Of a stretch of DNA of 6,927 nt, positions 1 to 6,927 are shown one piece after another (position 1 is the first letter of the stretch; every line of letters starts with the position of its first letter). A program made the translations under genes and the position numbers. This stretch comes from Burkholderiaceae bacterium (GTDB lineage Bacteria; Pseudomonadota; Gammaproteobacteria; Burkholderiales; Burkholderiaceae_E): contig JALQWJ010000072.1 in assembly GCA_023258775.1 (NCBI GenBank), positions 270 through 7,196 of the forward strand, in the 5' to 3' direction. The notes beneath the pieces were generated by a model that saw only the letters and a program-made list of their open reading frames with translations, had not been told where the DNA came from and ran no database searches.

Positions 1-513
1 GCCCTTGCTGAGCGCATCAAGCCACTGGCGATAGCGCGAAGGCGCATCGCCTGGATCACTTTCAGGCATGCCAACGCCTTCAAGATTGATCAGCGCGCGA
101 ATCGCCTTGGGCCTTATCCCGGCATAAAGACAAGCGACATTACCGCCCATGCTATGACCCAAAAGTGACACCGGACCTGAAACCAATTGCTCGCGCTGAA
201 GTGCGGAGATTAAACCATCGAGGTCGGCAAGATAATCAGCAAACCAGTATGTATCGCTATGATTATGAGAGCTATATCCATAACCACGCCAGTCTGGTGC
301 AAAAACCTCGATATCGTCCGGCAAATGATCGATCAAAAACTGAAAAGATGCCGAGACATCCATCCAGCCGTGCAACATCAGGATTTGATGTTTCGTTTTC
401 GACTGCCCAGGCCAATGACGCAAAAAATAGTCCATGCCGCGAATAACAAAACGACGCGAAATCGACTGGCGCCTCGGCTCATAGGGCTTCATAGGATTCG
501 GGTTAGCATTCAT
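1..513 (-). CDS. Alpha/beta hydrolase, 3'-partial (runs off left edge)
   Basis: Reading the minus strand from the ATG at 513-511 gives 171 codons without a stop up to the window edge, so the C-terminus is missing. The product is an alpha/beta-fold hydrolase. LHGW at residues 47-50 is the oxyanion-hole strand, DWRGYG at 74-79 is the usual loop after strand 4, and GHSMGG at 119-124 is the nucleophile elbow with Ser121 as the predicted nucleophile. The acid and histidine of the triad would lie beyond the edge. There is no signal peptide or membrane segment, so it is probably cytoplasmic. The family cleaves esters, lactones or C-C bonds, and the substrate cannot be told from this part. ATG 513 has only a weak upstream GAAG; Met8 is an alternative start. 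It is divergent from the acyl-CoA synthetase, which could activate an acid released by such a hydrolase, but that link is inference. Confidence 0.88.
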   Translation of the reverse strand, partial: MNANPNPMKPYEPRRQSISRRFVIRGMDYFLRHWPGQSKTKHQILMLHGWMDVSASFQFLIDHLPDDIEVFAPDWRGYGYSSHNHSDTYWFADYLADLDGLISALQREQLVSGPVSLLGHSMGGNVACLYAGIRPKAIRALINLEGVGMPESDPGDAPSRYRQWLDALSKG

Positions 514-546
514 CGGCTTCGATTGTAGTGGGACGCGGAGATGAAC
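514..546. promoter_or_regulatory. Very short divergent intergenic region with the synthetase ribosome binding site
   Basis: Only about 30 bases separate the hydrolase start from the synthetase start. That is too short for two ordinary non-overlapping promoters, so the promoters probably lie partly inside the opposing genes. I see no convincing -35/-10 pair. GGAG at 537-540 decides the synthetase start: it sits 6 bases before the ATG at 547 but touches the ATG at 541, which would leave no spacer. Confidence 0.5.
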
Positions 547-2262
547 ATGCCTGATACCTATAAGACGACCTATGAAGCATTTCGCTGGAAAGTGCCAGCC
601 CAACTCAACATCGAGCAACTCATTTGCGCCCGATGGGCAAATGATCCAGGAAGAATCGCGATTCGGTATGAAAGCGATAGCGGACAAAAAAGCAGCTGGA
701 CCTACCGAGATTTGCATCTCGCGGCTAACCGTCTTGCCAGTTCGCTTCGAGAACTCGGTGTCGAACGCGGCGATCGCGTTGCGATCGTATTACCTCAACG
801 CCCAATTACCGCGGTGGCCCACATTGCACTTTACCGACTAGGCGCGATCGCCATGCCCTTGTCGATTCTTTTCGGAACAGAGGCATTGGCTTACCGGTTT
901 GCAGACAGTGAAGCTTTTGCTGTTATCGCCGATGCAACCGCGCTTGCCGCAGTGAGAAGCGCCCGACCTGACTGCGTCCGCTTTGTAGCGGTTGCCGCAG
1001 ACGAGGCTGCTTCTGATTATCTTGATCCAAGCGATCAAGAATTTGATGTGCAGGATTTGATCGATCGCGGTCATCCACGCTTTAGTGCGGTTAAAACACT
1101 GGCTGCGGAACCAGCCCAGTTGTTGTATACGAGCGGCACGACTGGACCACCCAAGGGCGCATTAATTCCTCACCGAGCCCTTATTGGTAACCTGCCCGGC
1201 TTTGTCGCTTCACAAAATTGGTTTCCCGATCAAGCCAGCTGCTTTTGGTCGCCTGCAGACTGGGCTTGGACTGGCGGTTTGATGGACGCCCTGCTTCCAA
1301 GTCTTTACTTCGGTCAATCGATTCTTGCCTACAAAGGGCGATTCTCCGGTGATACCGCCTATGATCTTTTAGAACGGTATGAGATTTCGCACGCATTCTT
1401 GTTTCCCACAGCGCTCAAAGCCATGCTCAAGAGCGACCCAAACCCAGGAAACAATCACAAGCTGAAACTTCGAGCGGTTATGTCGGCCGGTGAATCGGTG
1501 GGTCCTACGCTCTTTGATTGGTGCGAAGAATCATTAGGACTAAGTGTCAATGAGATGTTCGGTCAGACCGAAATGAATTATGTCGTGGGTAACTGTTCAA
1601 GATACTGGTCAACGCGCTCAGGCTCGATTGGTCGGCCCTACCCCGGCCATCGGGTTGCAATTATTGATGAATCGGGTCTTGAAGTTCCGGCAGGTACCTT
1701 GGGTGAAATCGCTGTCCATCGCAACGACCGTCACGGTCACCCAGACCCCGTGTTCTTCATTGAATACTGGCGTAATCTGAAGGCTAGCGAAGACAAATTC
1801 ACGGGCGAATGGTGCCGAACCGGCGATTTGGCAACCAAAGATGATGAGGGATTTTTTTGGTATGCGGGGCGTTCTGACGACATGTTTAAAGCAGCAGGTT
1901 ATCGAATTGGGCCCGGGGAAATTGAAAGCTGCTTACTCCAACACAGCGATGTTGCAAATGTTGCCGTTGTTCCCAAGCCCGATCGCGATCGCGGTAATCT
2001 TGTCAAAGCCTTTGTGGTACTTTCTCGACCGGAAAAGTATACGAATTCGGATCAACTCGAAGATCTTAAGCTTTCCCTGCAGATGCAGGTCAAACAAAGA
2101 CTTGCTCCCTATGAATATCCCAAAGAAATTGAATTTATCGAGAGTCTTCCGATGACAACGAGTGGCAAAGTCCAGCGTGCCATCTTGCGGCAACTCGAGC
2201 AAGATCGAGCACTTCAACAACAAAGTCAGCCAGGAGACGTTAATGCCAACTTATCAGCTTGA
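547..2262 (+). CDS. AMP-forming acyl-CoA synthetase (ACS/MACS-like)
   Basis: A member of the ANL adenylate-forming superfamily, 571 residues, which converts a carboxylic acid, ATP and CoA to acyl-CoA, AMP and PPi in the cytoplasm. Visible core motifs are the P-loop YTSGTTGPPKG (194-204), FGQTE (338-342), the ATP-ribose Asp in RTGDL (424-428), the hinge region GRSDDMFKAAGYR (441-453) and the A10 lysine in TTSGK (Lys541). FWSPADWAWTGG (233-244) resembles the medium-chain and acetyl-CoA synthetase branch. The residue just before QTE, a Trp in true acetate-specific Acs enzymes, is Gly339 here. From family knowledge this suggests a larger acyl pocket, so acetate is not the likely substrate; the true substrate is unknown. 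The start at 547 is chosen over 541 because GGAG is correctly spaced only for 547. The gene ends 20 bases inside the carbonic anhydrase-like gene, suggesting an operon with translational coupling. Confidence 0.93.
   Translation: MPDTYKTTYEAFRWKVPAQLNIEQLICARWANDPGRIAIRYESDSGQKSSWTYRDLHLAANRLASSLRELGVERGDRVAIVLPQRPITAVAHIALYRLGAIAMPLSILFGTEALAYRFADSEAFAVIADATALAAVRSARPDCVRFVAVAADEAASDYLDPSDQEFDVQDLIDRGHPRFSAVKTLAAEPAQLLYTSGTTGPPKGALIPHRALIGNLPGFVASQNWFPDQASCFWSPADWAWTGGLMDALLPSLYFGQSILAYKGRFSGDTAYDLLERYEISHAFLFPTALKAMLKSDPNPGNNHKLKLRAVMSAGESVGPTLFDWCEESLGLSVNEMFGQTEMNYVVGNCSRYWSTRSGSIGRPYPGHRVAIIDESGLEVPAGTLGEIAVHRNDRHGHPDPVFFIEYWRNLKASEDKFTGEWCRTGDLATKDDEGFFWYAGRSDDMFKAAGYRIGPGEIESCLLQHSDVANVAVVPKPDRDRGNLVKAFVVLSRPEKYTNSDQLEDLKLSLQMQVKQRLAPYEYPKEIEFIESLPMTTSGKVQRAILRQLEQDRALQQQSQPGDVNANLSA
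2232..2237 (+). promoter_or_regulatory. Ribosome binding site of the gamma-CA gene
   Basis: AGGAGA lies inside the end of the synthetase gene, 5 bases before the ATG at 2243. It fixes that ATG as the start rather than the upstream in-frame start at 2162, which would add 27 residues that do not fit the family. Confidence 0.75.
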
Positions 2263-2770
2263 GGATCAACTACCTCAATGCCACCCAAGCGTGTGGATTG
2301 CGCCCGGTGCACATGTCATTGGACAGGCGGCACTGGGCGCGCAGTGCAGTGTCTGGTTTAACGCAGTGATTCGCGCCGATAACGACCGCATCAAGCTTGG
2401 TGAACAGGTCAATGTGCAAGATGGCGCTATTTTGCATACCGATCCAGGATTTGAACTTATTCTCGCCGATAGGGTTTCCATTGGGCACCAAGCCATGGTG
2501 CATGGATGTCATGTTGGCGAAGGAAGCCTGATTGGGATCCAGGCGATTGTGTTGAATGGCGCACGTATTGGCAAACATTGCCTCATTGGCGCTGGCGCAC
2601 TGATTACCGAAGGCAAGGAGATTCCCGACTACAGTCTTGTTGTGGGTTCGCCGGGCAAGGTGGTTCGGAGTTTGACCCCTGAAGAGCGGCAGGGCATTGA
2701 ACGTATCGCTGCGGTGTATGTTGAGCGTGCCGAACGCTATCGCAGCCAATTGCATCGCCTTAGCGCCTAA
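2243..2770 (+). CDS. Gamma-class carbonic anhydrase family protein (left-handed beta-helix)
   Basis: A 175-residue hexapeptide-repeat protein of the gamma-carbonic anhydrase/YrdA/PaaY type. Irregular (I/V/L)-G-x-x repeats run from about residue 18 to 137 and should form a left-handed beta-helix trimer with metal at subunit interfaces, followed by a C-terminal alpha-helix (about 145-172). The family's key residues are present: Arg44 and Asp46 in VIRADND, Gln59 and Asp60 in NVQDG, and the three metal ligands His65 (ILHTD), His82 and His87 (GHQAMVHGC). The metal site therefore looks complete. Many bacterial homologues with this site have weak or unproven CO2 hydration activity, and some act as thioesterases or have no known role. 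A PaaY-like thioesterase role would suit the synthetase next door, but this is inference. The gene overlaps the synthetase end by 20 bases and stops one base before hslO. Confidence 0.92.
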   Translation: MPTYQLEDQLPQCHPSVWIAPGAHVIGQAALGAQCSVWFNAVIRADNDRIKLGEQVNVQDGAILHTDPGFELILADRVSIGHQAMVHGCHVGEGSLIGIQAIVLNGARIGKHCLIGAGALITEGKEIPDYSLVVGSPGKVVRSLTPEERQGIERIAAVYVERAERYRSQLHRLSA

Positions 2771-2771
2771 G

Positions 2772-3632
2772 ATGGCCGATCAATTGCTCCGTTTCATGCC
2801 GCAGGGCGGCACTGTTCGAGGCGAGATTGTTCGTCTTGAACAGGCCTGGCAAAAGGTGGTGTACCGCCATAAGCTACCTGCCTCAGTTCGTGATCGACTC
2901 GGCGAACTGTCTGCTGCAGCCCTTTTATTGTCGGCCTCGCTCAAGTTTGAAGGCAAGCTCATCCTACAAATTCATGGCGACGGCCCAGTCGCACTCTTTG
3001 TGGTTGAAAGCGATGCCTTGGGCGGCTTTAGAGCAACCGTTAAATGTCGTGACGAACAGGCAATTGCACCAGATGCAAGCCTTGCCGATCTCGTTAATCG
3101 CCATGGTCGAGGTCGCTTCGTCGTAACCTTGGATCCAGGGCCGGAGCAACCTGACAAGCCACCCTACCAAGGGATTGTTCCTTTCGAAGGTGACACGGTT
3201 GCTGAAGTGCTTGAGCACTACATGCAACGCTCGGAACAAGTAAAAACTCGGATGTGGTTGGCAAGCGATAGCGAACGCGCAAGCGGCCTTATGTTGCAAA
3301 AACTTCCTGAAAATAGCTCGAAAGAGAGTGAAGAAAGCTGGGAGCACTACCAAATACTTGCCGACACACTAACTCGGCCAGAGATGCTGGAAACCGATAA
3401 CGAGTCCCTACTCCATCGCCTGTTCTGGCAATCGCCCATGCGTCTGCTCGATCAACATGCCTGTCATTTTCGATGCACCTGCTCAAGAGAGAAGGTTGCT
3501 GCCATGCTGCAAATGCTTGGCAAAGAGGAAGTCGACAGCGTTTTAAACGAACAAGGCAGCGTCGAAATCCACTGCGAATACTGCAACGCCTATTATCGTT
3601 TTGGTGCCGATGACTGTGCAGCGCTCTGGTAG
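2772..3632 (+). CDS. hslO: Redox-regulated molecular chaperone Hsp33
   Basis: A 286-residue cytoplasmic holdase chaperone, full length for the family. The N-terminal domain begins with DQLLRF and VRGEIVRL (residues 3-22). The C-terminal redox switch holds the four zinc-binding cysteines as CTC (Cys235, Cys237) and CEYC (Cys268, Cys271), matching the family pattern C-x-C...C-x-x-C. Under oxidative stress these form disulfides, zinc is released and the protein unfolds locally to bind unfolding clients. The region between (about 175-230) is the metastable linker. The start at 2772 lies one base after the preceding stop and has no clear Shine-Dalgarno sequence, which suggests translational coupling to the gamma-CA gene. 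An earlier in-frame start at 2697 would add 25 residues inside that gene and is unlikely. The last 40 bases overlap the end of ftsB on the opposite strand. Confidence 0.97.
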   Translation: MADQLLRFMPQGGTVRGEIVRLEQAWQKVVYRHKLPASVRDRLGELSAAALLLSASLKFEGKLILQIHGDGPVALFVVESDALGGFRATVKCRDEQAIAPDASLADLVNRHGRGRFVVTLDPGPEQPDKPPYQGIVPFEGDTVAEVLEHYMQRSEQVKTRMWLASDSERASGLMLQKLPENSSKESEESWEHYQILADTLTRPEMLETDNESLLHRLFWQSPMRLLDQHACHFRCTCSREKVAAMLQMLGKEEVDSVLNEQGSVEIHCEYCNAYYRFGADDCAALW

Positions 3633-3949
3633 GCCAATCCTACCGTGCGAATCTCATGCACTGTTGCATCTGCGGTTTCGGTAACCTGAACAAATACCTC
3701 GCTTGCCTTCACCATACCGAGTTCATAGCGCGCGCGTTCCTCAATCGACACGGTACCGACCTGCAAATCTCGAACATCGGCTTCAAGTGCTGCGTTTCGA
3801 TGGATTAAGCGCTGATTGTCGGCGCGCTGAATTTGCACTTGACGATCAAGTTCCCACACACGCAACCAGCCCCCTTTGCCAATCCACAACGGGTATTGGA
3901 TCGATAAGAGAAGCCCAATAAGAAGGTAGCTAAGGTATTTTGAAGTCAC
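3593..3949 (-). CDS. ftsB: Cell division protein FtsB (septum formation initiator family)
   Basis: A 118-residue bitopic inner-membrane protein of the divisome. FtsB pairs with FtsL through a coiled coil, binds FtsQ and helps activate the FtsWI septal peptidoglycan synthase. Visible are a very short cytoplasmic N-terminus, one hydrophobic segment (about residues 6-22), the conserved WIGKGGW just after it (22-28), a polar, probably coiled-coil stretch (about 30-63) and the conserved [12 protein letters not shown] (70-81). The C-terminal tail after about residue 95 looks poorly conserved and makes the protein somewhat longer than the 103 residues of E. coli FtsB. The start is GTG (3949-3947), the only usable start between the eno stop and the membrane segment; its Shine-Dalgarno sequence is weak. 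It follows eno by 21 bases as the last gene of the cluster and converges on hslO with a 40-base coding overlap. Confidence 0.95.
   Translation of the reverse strand: MTSKYLSYLLIGLLLSIQYPLWIGKGGWLRVWELDRQVQIQRADNQRLIHRNAALEADVRDLQVGTVSIEERARYELGMVKASEVFVQVTETADATVHEIRTVGLAYQSAAQSSAPKR
3628..3644. other. Small perfect hairpin across the hslO stop codon
   Basis: GGTAGG (3628-3633), loop CCAAT, CCTACC (3639-3644) form a perfect 6-base-pair stem that includes the hslO TAG stop and lies in the ftsB 3' coding region. No T-tract follows on either strand, so it does not look like a classical intrinsic terminator. It could still stabilise mRNA 3' ends. It may also be chance, because the same bases encode VGLAY in ftsB. 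Confidence 0.3.
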
Positions 3950-3970
3950 GCGCGCTGCAGAAAAAGCTGC

Positions 3971-5257
<1,287 letters not shown>

Positions 5258-5262
5258 TTAAT

Positions 5263-6153
5263 TTAATTTCCTCTGCAATCAAGTTCTGCGAAGCCGTCTT
5301 GCTTGACCAAATCATCGAGTCGCTTGAGTTGGCTCAACAAAGCAGGCATCTGTTCTAGTGGCCAGGCATTAGGCCCGTCGGACTTGGCTTGAGCCGGATT
5401 GGGATGAGTTTCCATAAATAGCCCCGAAATGCCGCTTGCAACAGCGGCACGTGCCAAAAGCGGCACGAACTCGCGCTGTCCACCTGAAGCGTGTCCAAGA
5501 CCACCAGGCAATTGCACCGAGTGAGTTGCATCAAAAACAACTGGACAGCCACACTGACGCATGATTGCCAGTGCGCGCATATCGGAAACTAAATTGTTAT
5601 ATCCGAAACTTGCCCCGCGTTCGCAGACCAGCAATTGTGCGGCCCGACCGCTTGACGCTGCAGCATCGCGGGCTTTTGTCACTACTTGAAACATATCCGC
5701 TGGCGCCATGAACTGCGCTTTTTTAATGTTCACAGGCTTACCAGCACTGGCAACCGCCTCGATAAAGTCTGTTTGCCGAGCTAAAAACGCCGGCGTTTGC
5801 AACACATCAACGACTGAGGCCACAGCCTCAATCTGCGAGGCATCGTGTACATCCGTTAGTACTGGCAGGTTGAGTTCGCGCCGAACACCTTCCAAGATTC
5901 GCAATCCCTCATCGATGCCGGGCCCGCGAAACGATTTTGCCGAGCTTCGGTTCGCCTTATCGAAAGAACTTTTAAATATAAAATGTATACCCAAAGCATC
6001 GGTGATCAACTTTAAGCGCTCTGCGGTATGCATGACCATTGAAGCAGACTCAATCACGCAGGGACCGGCGATCAAGAAAAGTGGATAAGAAAGTCCCACC
6101 CGCCTGCCACAAAGTGACCAAACCGCCTTTTCGCTGTGGCTTTCAGCTATCAT
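5263..6153 (-). CDS. kdsA: 3-deoxy-8-phosphooctulonate synthase (KdsA)
   Basis: A 296-residue cytoplasmic enzyme that condenses PEP with D-arabinose 5-phosphate to Kdo-8-phosphate, a step in making the inner-core sugar of LPS; its presence implies a Gram-negative envelope. Motifs include [10 protein letters not shown] (27-36), [11 protein letters not shown] (61-71), the PAFLARQTD stretch (121-129), NIKKAQF (142-148), [11 protein letters not shown] (208-218) and METHPNP (247-253). Cys32, His211, Glu248 and Asp259 match the four metal ligands of the metal-dependent (Aquifex-like) class; the metal-independent E. coli enzyme has Asn at the Cys position. The ATG at 6153-6151 overlaps the pyrG TGA as ATGA and has no clear Shine-Dalgarno sequence, so translation should depend on ribosomes finishing pyrG. 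About 14 residues precede the point where other betaproteobacterial KdsA proteins usually begin; no better start is visible. Confidence 0.97.
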   Translation of the reverse strand: MIAESHSEKAVWSLCGRRVGLSYPLFLIAGPCVIESASMVMHTAERLKLITDALGIHFIFKSSFDKANRSSAKSFRGPGIDEGLRILEGVRRELNLPVLTDVHDASQIEAVASVVDVLQTPAFLARQTDFIEAVASAGKPVNIKKAQFMAPADMFQVVTKARDAAASSGRAAQLLVCERGASFGYNNLVSDMRALAIMRQCGCPVVFDATHSVQLPGGLGHASGGQREFVPLLARAAVASGISGLFMETHPNPAQAKSDGPNAWPLEQMPALLSQLKRLDDLVKQDGFAELDCRGN

Positions 6154-6927
6154 GAAACGTTTTTAACCGATTTTGCTTTAAGCGATGCGCGCAAAAAGGC
6201 AATAAACAAAGGATGGCCATCGCGAGGTGTTGATGTGAACTCCGGGTGGAATTGCACACCAACAAACCAGGGGTGAACCGATTGTGGCAATTCAATCATT
6301 TCAGTCAGTCCCTCATTGGGCGTTTTAGCCGAGACCACCAAACCCTGGGCCTGCATACGACCGACATAATGGTTATTTACCTCATATCGATGGCGATGGC
6401 GCTCGTTTACCCAGTCGCCATAAATGGTATGAGCTAGGCTGTCAGCCCGAACCGGGCAACGTTGTGCACCCAGGCGCATCGTCCCCCCCAAGTCAGACTC
6501 ACTGTTGCGCCGCTCAAGCTGTCCTTCACGGTCAAGCCACTCTGTAATAAGCCCAACAACAGCGTGCGGTGTTTGCTCGTCAAACTCCGTACTGTTAGCC
6601 CCTTCGAGTCCACAACAATGGCGGGCAAATTCGATCACTGCCAGTTGCATACCTAAGCAGATCCCAAGGTAAGGAATCTTGTGCAACGTTTACCGAATCA
6701 ACCTGTTCAGAATCAAGATACTCGATGTCAATCTTTGATTCGGTGTGCATCCCCGCATGGACTAGCGCCTCAGTCAGTGACTTATACGACTCGGTGAGAT
6801 CAACATACTTGCCTACCATCGCGATGCGAAGGCGGTGCTTGGGCTGACTTAATGCGGCTACGAGCTTGTCCCAAACCGAAAGATCGGCCTTAGGTGCATC
6901 GAGCCTTAACAAATCCGCCAAACGTTC
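6150..6927 (-). pseudogene. pyrG: CTP synthase, 5'-partial, with internal deletion and frameshift in the glutaminase domain
   Basis: CTP synthase makes CTP from UTP, ATP and glutamine-derived ammonia. The window holds the end of the synthetase domain and the C-terminal class I glutamine amidotransferase domain; the 5' part lies beyond the right edge and the reading frame is open to 6927. From 6927 to about 6688 the frame reads the domain linker, the conserved [10 protein letters not shown] and then [10 protein letters not shown]. From about 6686 a different frame continues with [12 protein letters not shown] (nucleophile Cys) and ends normally with [15 protein letters not shown] (catalytic His and Glu) and a TGA at 6152-6150. 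Compared with E. coli PyrG, about 32 residues between these parts are missing, including the PGGFG oxyanion strand. The missing length must be 3n+2 bases, about 98. As written, the upstream frame stops at 6597-6595, so the protein would lose its amidotransferase domain. Sequence on both sides is otherwise well conserved. A natural deletion and an assembly error are both possible. Confidence 0.9.

Noticed and set aside
541..546. ATG at 541 as the synthetase start
   Set aside because: GGAG ends at 540, leaving no spacer; the ATG at 547 has a proper 6-base spacing. The difference is only two residues.
1852..1858. T7 run in the synthetase gene as a possible slippage or frameshift site
   Set aside because: The frame is intact across it (GFFW between conserved motifs), so there is no sign of recoding or sequencing error.
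2270..2755. 161-residue open frame on the minus strand opposite the gamma-CA gene
   Set aside because: It is an antisense shadow of a well-supported gene, with no recognisable domain and no ribosome binding site that I can see.
5442..5467. Repeated AGCGGCACG and the palindrome GGCACGTGCC in kdsA
   Set aside because: It encodes a conserved alanine-rich stretch ([10 protein letters not shown]), so codon repetition explains it; no spacing or copy number suggests a regulatory site.
5708..6088. 126-residue plus-strand open frame inside kdsA
   Set aside because: It is antisense to conserved KdsA motifs and is explained by codon composition.
6483..6489. C7 homopolymer in pyrG as the cause of the frame break
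   Set aside because: The minus strand reads [12 protein letters not shown] in frame across it; the break lies about 200 bases away at 6684-6690.
6697..6719. Direct repeat TTGATTC near the pyrG junction as a deletion mechanism
   Set aside because: Both copies lie in sequence that aligns normally (LDSEQVDS) before the gap, so neither marks the deletion endpoint.

Overview
This window is ordinary, densely coded chromosome from a Gram-negative proteobacterium, most likely a betaproteobacterium (Burkholderiales-like). The evidence is the pyrG-kdsA-eno-ftsB gene order, a kdsA gene (so the cell makes LPS Kdo), a KdsA that resembles the betaproteobacterial Cys-type enzymes, and an Hsp33 of betaproteobacterial style. 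Base composition is close to balanced. No mobile elements, RNA genes, CRISPR arrays or phage genes are visible, and no stretch over 300 bases lacks a gene. I did not find a previously undescribed system.

Left part: a minus-strand alpha/beta hydrolase runs off the left edge (1-513). It is divergent, across only about 30 bases, from a plus-strand trio: an AMP-forming acyl-CoA synthetase (547-2262), a gamma-class carbonic anhydrase-like protein (2243-2770, overlapping the synthetase by 20 bases) and the redox chaperone Hsp33 (2772-3632, one base further on). The tight spacing suggests the trio is one transcription unit.

Right part: the essential cluster pyrG > kdsA > eno > ftsB is read on the minus strand from the right edge to 3593. 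Junctions are a 4-base ATGA overlap (pyrG/kdsA), a 5-base gap (kdsA/eno) and a 21-base gap (eno/ftsB). It supplies CTP, Kdo-8-phosphate (also consumed with CTP in CMP-Kdo synthesis), glycolytic PEP (a KdsA substrate made by enolase) and a divisome protein. FtsB and Hsp33 converge, and their coding ends overlap by 40 bases on opposite strands.

The most striking point is in pyrG. The glutaminase domain lacks about 32 residues, including the glycine-rich oxyanion strand, and the two flanking parts lie in different frames at about 6684-6690. This is either a real inactivating deletion or an assembly/consensus error. The apparent essentiality of the gene, the intact sequence on both sides and the translational coupling to kdsA favour an error, but reads are needed to decide.
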